Source of the DNA: Lewinellaceae bacterium
GTDB lineage: Bacteria > Bacteroidota > Bacteroidia > Chitinophagales > Saprospiraceae
Direction of reading: 5' to 3'
Assembly: GCA_016716135.1 (NCBI GenBank)
Contig: JADJWX010000015.1
Location: forward strand, 1-64,000
Length of the DNA: 64,000 nucleotides
Positions 9,518 to 18,000 of the stretch are shown piece by piece (the first letter of the stretch is position 1; each line of letters starts with the position of its first letter). Made by a program: the position numbers and the translations under genes. The notes under the pieces are model-generated. The model saw nothing but the letters and a program-made list of their open reading frames with translations. It had not been told where the DNA came from and ran no database searches.

Positions 9518-10030
9518 ATGAAATCCTTTCTACCCGCCCTTTTCCTCGTTTTTCATTTCGCGGCACACACCCAACCGGCTTCGACCCGCCAGCCTGAAGT
9601 CCTTGCAAGCGCCGGCGGTTTTGCAATGAATGTTGGTTCCTATTCCCTTTCGTTTACCGTAGGCGAAGCCATTATTTCCACCCTGACTCCAACCGGCCAG
9701 GATATTCAGTTGAGCCAGGGTTTTCAACAACCCACCTTTGATACCATCGTAAGCGCCGGCGAGCAATTACCTCCCGGATGGCACTTCCGGTGCTACCCTA
9801 ATCCGGCCGGGCATATGTTAAATCTCCGGTTGGATGCTCCGCTAAACGCAGACATTACGGTGTCCTTGTGGAATATCGCCGGTTTTCAGGCACTTGAATC
9901 GCAAAAAATGCCGGTTAATACTTTGACCCGGTTGGATCTGAGCAAATATGCGCAAGGCATTTACCTGCTTAACCTGAAATCGGCCAACGGCCTGCAATAC
10001 ACGCATTTGCTTGTACTCACAGGCCGGTAA
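9518..10030 (+). CDS. Small secreted protein with T9SS type A sorting domain
   Basis: 170 residues from ATG 9518; upstream in-frame starts are inside the terminator and were not used. It has a signal peptide (MKSFLPALFLVFHFAAHTQ) and then the short beta region typical of minimal T9SS proteins (VGSYSLSFTVGEAI ... LSQGFQQP). The last 80 residues are a T9SS type A sorting domain (CYPNPAGHMLNLRLD ... GIYLLNLKSANG). There is little mature domain beyond these parts. It lies 97 bp upstream of the repeat-protein gene in the same direction, with no obvious terminator between them. The cargo function is unknown. Confidence 0.85.
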   Translation: MKSFLPALFLVFHFAAHTQPASTRQPEVLASAGGFAMNVGSYSLSFTVGEAIISTLTPTGQDIQLSQGFQQPTFDTIVSAGEQLPPGWHFRCYPNPAGHMLNLRLDAPLNADITVSLWNIAGFQALESQKMPVNTLTRLDLSKYAQGIYLLNLKSANGLQYTHLLVLTGR

Positions 10031-10127
10031 CATTGCCGGAATACCACGCTTTTCTTTCAATCTAAAACAGCCCCGGCGCGACCCGATTGGTCACGCTAAT
10101 TTCCAAACATACTCAACGCCTTTGGTT

Positions 10128-13100
10128 ATGATCAAAAAATCCTTACAAGTACTCGTACTGCTCACCGCCGGTTTACTGCCGCTTGAGGTTTTCAGCCAGG
10201 CCCCGAATGCGATCAATTACCAAACGGTGATCCGCAATGGATCGTCCCAGCCGGTACTCAACACGGCGGTCACCCTGGAATTCACCGTGCACACCGGGGC
10301 GCCCAACGGCCCCACCGTTTATTCAGAACGACACGTCTCTTCCACCAATAACCTGGGCCTTGTCAATGTGCTCATTGGCCAAGGTACCTTGCTCTCCGGC
10401 AATTTCAGTACCATCGATTGGGGGCAAGACGCCAAATTTCTGGAAGTGCAGGTTGACATCGGCAATACCGGTAATTTCATACCTGCAGGCAGCGTTCAAC
10501 TCGCCAGCGTACCCTATGCCCTGTACGCCAAAACCAGCGGAACCTCCACGGCAAGCACAGATGCAACACTCGCCGGAGACGGTTCCAATACCGACCCGCT
10601 CCGGGTCGCCCAGCAGAGCGCCGCCACCGGGCAGGTGCTCAAGTGGGACGGCACAACCTGGACGCCGCAAAACGACAACGGCGAGGTGTACACCGCCGGC
10701 CCCGGCATAGCCATCGCCGGCAACCAGATCAGCAATATCGGCGACCCCTCTGCCGCCGACGACATCACGACCTCCTCCACGGCCGGCGGTGCCCTGAGCG
10801 GCCCCTTCGCCAACCTCCAGATCAACACCGGCGCCGTAACCGGTAGCAACATTGCCCAGCAGGGCGCCGCCACCGGGCAGGTGCTCAAGTGGGACGGCAC
10901 AACCTGGACACCGCAAAACGACAACGGCGAGGTGTACACCGCCGGCCCCGGCATCACCATCGCCGGCAACCAGATCAGCAATACCGGCGACCCCTCGGCT
11001 GCCGACGACATCACGACCTCCTCCACAGCCGGCGGCGCCCTGAGCGGCCCCTTCGCCAACCTCCAGATCAACACCGGCGCCGTAACCGGTAGCAACATTG
11101 CCCAGCAGGGCGCCGCCACCGGGCAGGTGCTCAAGTGGGACGGCACAACCTGGACACCCAAACGACAACGGCGAGGTGTACACCGCCGGCCCCGGCATAG
11201 CCATCGCCGGCAACCAGATCAGCAATACCGGCGACCCCTCGGCTGCCGACGACATCACGACTCCTCCACAGCCGGCGGCGCCCCGAGCGGCCCCTTCGCC
11301 AACCTCCAGATCAACACCGGCGCCGTAACCGGTAGCAACATTGCCCAGCAGGGCGCCGCCACCGGGCAGGTGCTCAAGTGGGACGGCACAACCTGGACAC
11401 CACAAAACGACAACGGCGAGGTGTACACCGCCGGCCCCGGCATAGCTATCGCCGGCAACCAGATCAGCAATACCGGCGACCCCTCGGCTGCCGACGACAT
11501 CACGACATCCTCCACAGCCGGCGGCGCCCTGAGCGGCCCCTTCGCCAACCTCCAGATCAACACCGGCGCCGTAACCGGTAGCAACATTGCCCAGCAGGGC
11601 GCCGCCACCGGGCAGGTGCTCAAGTGGGACGGCACAACCTGGGCGCCGCAAAACGACAACGGCGAGGTGTACACCGCTGGCCCCGGCATCACCATCGCCG
11701 GCAACCAGATCAGCAATACCGGCGACCCCTCGGCTGCCGACGACATCACGACATCCTCCACAGCCGGCGGCGCCCTGAGCGGCCCCTTCGCCAACCTCCA
11801 GATCAACACCGGCGCCGTAACCGGCAGCAACATCGCCCAGCAGGGCGCCGCCACCGGGCAGGTGCTCAAGTGGAACGGCACAACCTGGGCGCCGGACAAC
11901 GATGGCTTCAATGGTTTCATGAGTGGGGATGTGAACGGACTTATCGGCAGCAACGAAGTGTTGGCCCTGCGCGGACGGCCCATCGGCGGCATGCCGCCTA
12001 CCGGCGACAACGTAGGCTACGCGTATGTTTATGACGGCAACAGCTGGCAACTCGACACCCTGCAGGGCGATATCAGCGGCCGGTTTACCAGTGCCACGGT
12101 GAAGGCCCTGCGCGGACGGCCTATCGGCGGCATGCCGCCTACCGGCGACAACGTGGGCTACGCGTATGTTTATGACGGCAACAGCTGGCAACTCGACACC
12201 CTGCAGGGCGATATCAGCGGCCGGTTTACCAGTGCCACGGTGAAGGCCCTGCGCGGACGGCCTATCGGCGGCATGCCACCTACCGGCGACAACGTGGGCT
12301 ACGCGTATGTTTACGACGGCAACAGCTGGCAACTCGATACCCTGAAAGGCGATATCAGCGGCCGGCTCACCAACGCCTCCGTCAAAGCCCTGCGCGGACG
12401 ACCCATCGGTGGCATGCCGCCCACCGGCGCAAACTCTGCATTGATCCACATTCCAAACGGCGCCAACGACGGCAGTTTTGAATACTCCGACCCCAACGGC
12501 GACATTACGGTCGACGCTGCGCGAAAACTTACGGTTTCGCGTATCCAGGACTTCCCGGTCGATTTTTCAGACGGCGTAGGGGACGGCATGGTCCTGACTT
12601 GTGTGGACGACGGCGGTGGCCTGCAATTCAAATGCCGTACACCCAGCGCCCTTGCGATACCCTATGCCAATTCATTTAACCTGAATAGCCCCCTGTTTTC
12701 CCTGACCAACAATTTCACTACAAACAATGAAGCCGTCACCGGTTTACAGGTCAGCCACCGGGGACCTTTTGCGATCAAGGGGAGTACCAACCAGGATTAC
12801 CGGTTGTTCGGTTTTGGCAATCAGGGATTTGCCAGCTCCCAACTCGGCAACAAAGATTTTTACTATCCGGCCGGTGTTTACGGCGAAAATACCAGCACGC
12901 ATCCCGACAGTGCAGGCGCCGGCGTATTGGGCCGGGCAGTGGCCGGGAACAACAACAACCGCGGCGTTGGCGGCTGGTTTCAGGGGAATTCCGTAGGCTC
13001 GATGAGTATGTGCTACCCGGGCGGGTTTTCCGCGGTGGCCGGGTATGCAACCCAAACCGAATTTGCTGGTTTTTTTAAGCTATACGATCCCAACGGTACA

Positions 13101-13673
13101 GGTCAAGCCGCGCTGTATGCCGAGTCTACAAACTCAAATACCTGGGCAGGCTATTTTTACGGAGAAGTCGGAGTCCAGAATAATTTGCAAGTCGGCAATA
13201 ATATGTTTTGTGCTGGCAGTATCACCGGAAGCAATTTACATTCCCGCATCGATCATCCGCTCGACCCTGAAAACAAATTCCTCGTCCATTCAAGCGTGGA
13301 AAGCCCCGACATGAAAAACATTTACGACGGGGTGGTGCGCACCGACCAGAAAGGCTTTGCTACGGTTCAGCTGCCAACCTACTTCGAAGCATTGAACCAG
13401 GATTTCCGTTATCAATTGACTGTGCTGGAGGAATTTGCCCAGGCCATCATTTATAAAAAAGTGGCCGGTAATCAGTTTGTCATTCGGACGGACAAACCCG
13501 GTATTGAGGTTAGCTGGCAATTGACCGGTATTCGCAAGGATCCCTATGCGGAAGCGCACCGCACGGTAGTTGAACCGGAAAAAGCACCGCAGGAAAAAGG
13601 ATATTTCGTAAATCCGGAACTGTATGGCAAGCCGGAAACGATGCGGATTTCGGGTAAAAAAATTAAACTCTAA
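10128..13673 (+). CDS. Large secreted repeat protein with two families of tandem repeats
   Basis: About 1181 residues from ATG 10128, which gives a clean signal peptide (MIKKSLQVLVLLTAGLLPLEVFSQ); longer upstream starts are rejected. Residues about 25-150 form a conserved Bacteroidota N-terminal module (APNAINYQTVIRNG ... VPYALYAKTSG). An 82-residue repeat (GQVLKWDGTTWTPQ ... TGAVTGSNIA) follows, with five units and a partial sixth, then three 47-residue units (ALRGRPIGGMPPTG ... SGRFTSATVK). The C-terminal 160 residues (HSRIDHPLDPENKFLVHSS ...) match a module seen at the end of many uncharacterised bacterial surface proteins and tail-fibre-like proteins. No T9SS sorting domain is seen. In the third 82-residue unit a -2 and a -1 indel put about 36 residues into an Arg-rich frame and then restore it. 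The gene ends 33 bp before the SIR2-like/TIR gene without an evident terminator. Confidence 0.82.
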   Translation: MIKKSLQVLVLLTAGLLPLEVFSQAPNAINYQTVIRNGSSQPVLNTAVTLEFTVHTGAPNGPTVYSERHVSSTNNLGLVNVLIGQGTLLSGNFSTIDWGQDAKFLEVQVDIGNTGNFIPAGSVQLASVPYALYAKTSGTSTASTDATLAGDGSNTDPLRVAQQSAATGQVLKWDGTTWTPQNDNGEVYTAGPGIAIAGNQISNIGDPSAADDITTSSTAGGALSGPFANLQINTGAVTGSNIAQQGAATGQVLKWDGTTWTPQNDNGEVYTAGPGITIAGNQISNTGDPSAADDITTSSTAGGALSGPFANLQINTGAVTGSNIAQQGAATGQVLKWDGTTWTPKRQRRGVHRRPRHSHRRQPDQQYRRPLGCRRHHDSSTAGGAPSGPFANLQINTGAVTGSNIAQQGAATGQVLKWDGTTWTPQNDNGEVYTAGPGIAIAGNQISNTGDPSAADDITTSSTAGGALSGPFANLQINTGAVTGSNIAQQGAATGQVLKWDGTTWAPQNDNGEVYTAGPGITIAGNQISNTGDPSAADDITTSSTAGGALSGPFANLQINTGAVTGSNIAQQGAATGQVLKWNGTTWAPDNDGFNGFMSGDVNGLIGSNEVLALRGRPIGGMPPTGDNVGYAYVYDGNSWQLDTLQGDISGRFTSATVKALRGRPIGGMPPTGDNVGYAYVYDGNSWQLDTLQGDISGRFTSATVKALRGRPIGGMPPTGDNVGYAYVYDGNSWQLDTLKGDISGRLTNASVKALRGRPIGGMPPTGANSALIHIPNGANDGSFEYSDPNGDITVDAARKLTVSRIQDFPVDFSDGVGDGMVLTCVDDGGGLQFKCRTPSALAIPYANSFNLNSPLFSLTNNFTTNNEAVTGLQVSHRGPFAIKGSTNQDYRLFGFGNQGFASSQLGNKDFYYPAGVYGENTSTHPDSAGAGVLGRAVAGNNNNRGVGGWFQGNSVGSMSMCYPGGFSAVAGYATQTEFAGFFKLYDPNGTGQAALYAESTNSNTWAGYFYGEVGVQNNLQVGNNMFCAGSITGSNLHSRIDHPLDPENKFLVHSSVESPDMKNIYDGVVRTDQKGFATVQLPTYFEALNQDFRYQLTVLEEFAQAIIYKKVAGNQFVIRTDKPGIEVSWQLTGIRKDPYAEAHRTVVEPEKAPQEKGYFVNPELYGKPETMRISGKKIKL
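10611..11900. repeat. Tandem array of 246-bp units (5 full plus 1 partial)
   Basis: Units start at 10611, 10857, 11103, 11346, 11592 and 11838. Spacing is 246 bp except for the third unit, which is 243 bp because of a 2-nt and a 1-nt loss. Near-identity between units at the nucleotide level suggests recent expansion or homogenisation. Confidence 0.92.
11964..12428. repeat. Tandem array of 141-bp units (3 full plus 1 partial)
   Basis: The GCCCTGCGCGGACG word recurs at 11964, 12105, 12246 and 12387, exactly 141 bp apart. The units encode a 47-residue repeat and are almost identical, apart from the last, which diverges after GMPPTG. Confidence 0.92.
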
Positions 13674-13706
13674 CTATTTTGGCCTGAAAACTTGAATCCA
13701 GCGCCT

Positions 13707-15017
13707 ATGCCGCTAACCGACCGTGAATGGAAAAATCTGGCCCGCGATCTGCACCAGCAGCGCGCCATCCTGTTCCTGGGCAGCCGTCTGACCACGGCGC
13801 CCGGGACAGGCCGGCCGCTCAAGGAACTGCTGGCCGAACACCTGACCACTATCCTGGAGCAGGAAGGCGTTTCTTATGAAAAAAACGCAACCCACCGGCT
13901 GCACTACATTGCCCAGCGTTTTCTGACCATCCCCAAGATTCGCCGGATCGATCTGGAAGACGAAGTTGTTGAATTTTACAAAAAACAAGCGCCCCAACTA
14001 CCTGAACTCTACCGGCACCTGGCCCAACTGCCTTTTTCGCTGATCGTCAATACCGGGCCGGATGAACTAATGGCCCAGGCGCTCCACCAGGCAGGAAAGC
14101 CCGCCGCCCAGCAATCCCATTACAACCTGCGCCGCGAACGCGATCAACCATTGCCTGCAACATTCAGCCCCGAACGCCCCCTGGTGTACAACCTGTGGGG
14201 TACGCTGAAAGACCCGGAATCGTTGGTTTTAAGCCAGGAAGACCGGGTGGAGTTTATCAAAAACGTGGTCAAGGGCAACCCGGCAATACCCAACCAGGTG
14301 ATGAGCCATTTTGACGAGCGCAAAACCTACATCTTCCTGGGTTTTAACCTGGAAAACTGGGATATCCGCCTGCTGCTCGATTGCTTTAAACTCAGCAAGG
14401 AAAATACCACCCTGTCGCCGCAATTGGACAACTATCCGCTTCGCCCGGAAACCAGAAGTTTTTACGAAGACCGCTATCGCTTTGTTTTTATCGACCAGGA
14501 AATCAGCCGCTTTGCAAGCGATCTTGGAGCACAATTCGAACAGCTGGCGCCGGCCCATGTTCCAAAGCCTGCCGGCAGCGTCAAACGCCTCGTATTGCTG
14601 CACCACGAAAACGATGCCGACCGGGAATGTTGCCTTCGGCTGCACGCACAGCTGAGCCCCTGGATACAGGAAGGCAGCCTGCAAATCTGGCATCCCGGCG
14701 CGGCCCTGTACGGCGATGTGACCGCCCAAATGCAAGAACAAATTGCCCAGGCCGACGTGGTAATGCCTGTCCTGAGCGTGGATTTTCTGGCCGATTCATC
14801 CCAGAAGCCCTTGCTCGAACAAGCCCTGGAGCGCCATAAAGCCGGATCATTGCGCCTGGTGCCGTTGTTGTTTCGCGCCTGCAACTGGGAAGAAACAAGC
14901 CTGTCCAATTTTCCGCCCCTGCCCGAGCGCGATAAACCCCTGCGCAATTGGCCGGATGAAGACACGGCATTTACCCTGGTGGCCGAACGCATCAAGACCT
15001 TGTTGAACTATGGATAA
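13707..15017 (+). CDS. SIR2-like / TIR domain protein, first gene of an nSTAND conflict module
   Basis: 436 residues from ATG 13707. Residues about 15-270 follow the SIR2-like (SIR2_2) fold order: AILFLGSR, YIAQRFL, SLIVNTGPDELM, VYNLWGTLKDPESLVLSQEDR and YIFLGFNLENWDIRLLL. Residues about 293-436 fit a bacterial TIR domain (LVLLHHENDADRE, QIAQADVVMPVLSVDFL, LRLVPLLFRACNWEE). Both families can be NAD-cleaving effectors in bacterial immunity. Two key places look altered. The usual L-H-G of SIR2 reads L-W-G here. The Glu expected after DFLxS in catalytic TIRs is not obvious in SSQKPLLEQAL. No signal peptide or membrane segment is seen. The stop overlaps the ATG of the next gene by 8 bp, so the two proteins are very probably made together. 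A defence role is inferred from domains and context. Confidence 0.8.
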   Translation: MPLTDREWKNLARDLHQQRAILFLGSRLTTAPGTGRPLKELLAEHLTTILEQEGVSYEKNATHRLHYIAQRFLTIPKIRRIDLEDEVVEFYKKQAPQLPELYRHLAQLPFSLIVNTGPDELMAQALHQAGKPAAQQSHYNLRRERDQPLPATFSPERPLVYNLWGTLKDPESLVLSQEDRVEFIKNVVKGNPAIPNQVMSHFDERKTYIFLGFNLENWDIRLLLDCFKLSKENTTLSPQLDNYPLRPETRSFYEDRYRFVFIDQEISRFASDLGAQFEQLAPAHVPKPAGSVKRLVLLHHENDADRECCLRLHAQLSPWIQEGSLQIWHPGAALYGDVTAQMQEQIAQADVVMPVLSVDFLADSSQKPLLEQALERHKAGSLRLVPLLFRACNWEETSLSNFPPLPERDKPLRNWPDEDTAFTLVAERIKTLLNYG

Positions 15018-18000
15018 GTTGCCGAACATCACCCGTTACCCTGGTATTCGCGCCTTTGAACGTGCGGAAAAAGGCCGTTTTTTTGGCCGCCATCGCGAAA
15101 CGGCCGACTTGTTTAACATGGTCAAAGTAAAACCCCTGACCGTGCTTTTTGCCAAGTCCGGCATCGGCAAAACCTCCCTGATCAATGCCGGCATTAGCCC
15201 GCTTCTGGAGCAAAGCGGTTACCTGCCGGTCAAGGTCCGGCTGCAGGACACGACGCTGACGCCCGTAGAGACCGTAAAAAAAGTACTGGCGCCCTGGTTT
15301 CATGACGACCGGCTGCACCGCTTCGGCCAGGCGCCTTTTTCACTTTGGGAATACCTGCGCGCTTGCCGTTTTGAAAATGATGAAGGCGTACAGCAGGTAC
15401 CGGTGCTGATCTTCGATCAGTTTGAAGAATTGTTCAATCACCCCGTTGCCGAGCAGGAAACCCTGACCCTGGCCCTGGCCGATCTGATCAACGAGCGTTT
15501 GCCTGAAACCGTGCAGGCCCGCTTCCGGAGTTTCCCCCGCCAGGAGCGCAGCGAGGAATTGCTGGACTGGTTCAGCCCACAGAAAATTCGCATCCTGTTC
15601 GCCATTCGCGCTGATCGGATGGGCGATCTCGACCGCCTGAAACGCCATATCCCCACCGTCCTGCACGATCGCTTCTATTTGGCCCCCCTCGACCATGCCG
15701 CAGCCCGGGACGCCATCGTGCAGCCGGCTGCCCTGGCCGGGAAACAGTTTTTATCCGAACCCTTCACCTATTCCGAAACAGCCCTGGAAACAATGCTGCA
15801 GGGCCTGGAAAACGACCGGGGGGAAGTGGAATCGTTCCAGTTGCAGATTCTGTGTCAGCAACTCGAAAAAATTGCCGCTGAAAAACAACGCAAGACAATT
15901 CAGCCCGCTGATTTTGGCGGCGCTGAGGGCATCCGGGGCATTCTCAATGATTATTACGAACGCGAAGTCGACAAACTACCGGCTGCCGAACAAGATCTGG
16001 CCCGGCGGTTTATCGAAGAAGGATTGATCGTGAACGGCCGGCGGGTAGGTATTCCCGAAGGCGCAGAACAAAGCCAGTTTGGCCTGAGCCCGGATTTGCT
16101 GGAAAAACTGCTCGACAGCCGGCTGATCCGCACCGAGGTCATTCACCTGGGCAAGATTTACGAACTCAGCCACGATACCCTGGTCGAGCCGGTGCTGCGG
16201 TCCTACGAACAACGCCGCATTCGGGAAGAGCGCGCCGCCGCCGCCAAAGCACTGGAGGAAGAGCGCACCCGCCTGGCGGCTCTGGCACAAAAGCGCCGCC
16301 GGGCACGGCTGTATGCCATTGCCGGCTTTACCCTGGCTGCCCTGGCGCTGGTCGGAGGCTTTTTTGCCTGGCAGAATTACCGGAAAGCAGAAGCTGCCCG
16401 TCAGGCAGCACTGGTCTCCAACCTGGCAGCCAAAGCATGGGATGTTTACCGCGACGATCACACGCTCGCTTTCCGGCTGGCTGAGGCCGCCCTGCGCCTC
16501 GACAGTACCAATGCCGATGCCCGGCAAACGCTGCGCAGTATCGCCAACATGCCGACTACTACGTTTTATCAACAAGTATTCACCGGGCACCAGTTTGAGG
16601 TGAAAGCCCTGGCCTTTTCCCCCGACGGCCAACTGGTTGCCAGCGGCAGCTTCGACAAAACAATAGCCCTCTGGCGCCGTAGCGACGGAGCCCTGCTGGC
16701 CCGGTTGGATTTCGTGTATCCGGAAGAAAATACCGATTCCAGCGGCCACTCCGGTACCATCCGGTCCGTAACCTTTGCCCCGGACGGGCAAACACTGTGG
16801 AGCACCGCAGTGGACGGACGGGTCAAACATCTCGACCTGCAGGCTACCGTCATCGGCGGTTTTCGGGCGCATTCAAAACCTGTTTGGGACATGGCCCTGG
16901 CGCCCGACGGGCGCTGGCTGGTCACGGCATCCAACGACAGCACTGCCGCCATCTGGCGTACCGACGGCACCAAACTCAAAACCCTGGCGGGCCACCGCGA
17001 TGCCGTCTGGACAACAGCAATTTCCCCCGACGGCCGTTGGATCATCACCGGCAGTATTGACGGCACTGCCCGCCTCTGGACTGCCGATGGTCAACTCCGG
17101 CAAGTCATTGATCTGCAGGGCGCCAAAGTAAATGCTTCGGCCTTTTCGCCCGACAGCCGCTTTGTTTTACTGGGATGCGGCGACAATACCGCCAAACTGC
17201 TCCGCCTCGACGGCCGCCTGGAAGCCATTTACAGCGGGCACTCAGCCGAAATTACCGAGGTGGCTTTTTCGCCCGATGGTTTGCAGGTGCTCACCGCATC
17301 CAACGACCACAGCGCCAAGGTGTGGAAGCGTTCCGGAGAAGAGTTGCTGCACCTGGTTGGCCACACCGAGCGCGTGGGTGCGCTGGCCATCTCGCCCGAC
17401 GGCCAGTGGGTGTCCACCGGGTCGTTTGACTTTACTGCCAAAATCTGGAACCTGCCGTTCAACCTGCACAACAAGGCGACTTTCCAAAAAGGGCCGGTCA
17501 CCAAAGTCGCCGTCTCGCCTGACGGCCGCCTGGTACTTTCCGGCAGCGAAGACAACACGGTAAACGTCTGGCGTCCCGACGGCCAACTGGCATTTCAACT
17601 CCACGGGCACCGCAAGGAGGTGGCCCAGGTAGGTTTCAGCCCTGCCGGCAACCGTTTTTTCTCCGTTTCGCCCGATGCCACGGTATGTATCTGGGACAGC
17701 GCCGGCGCCCTTGTACACCGGCTCGACCAATTCCCCAATGCAGTTTATGCCGCCGCATTTGCACCGCCGGATGGGCGGCATTTGCTCGTCGCTTCCGGCC
17801 CCGACATTTTCCTATTGGATAGCACCGGCAAACTGCAGCGCCGCTGGAAAGCCCACACCGGCAATATTATCCGCCTGCAATATGCGCCCGATGGGAAATC
17901 CCTGCTCAGTGCAAGCTCGGATGGTACCGTAAAAATCTGGACCGAAGCCGGCGCCCTGCTCGACAGCCTGAATACCCGGTTGTACCTGTACTGGGCCAGC

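Noticed and set aside
10611..12428. Diversity-generating retroelement target
   Set aside because: No reverse transcriptase or template repeat is present, and unit differences are not adenine-specific.
10323..12449. 708-codon open frame on the minus strand opposite the repeat protein
   Set aside because: It is the mirror of a GC-rich tandem array that stays open in several frames. It has no signal, no known domain, and the plus-strand frame has the signal peptide and conserved ends.
13707..15017. Calling the SIR2-like/TIR protein a proven NADase defence effector
   Set aside because: Key catalytic positions look changed in both domains, so only a conflict-system candidate is claimed.
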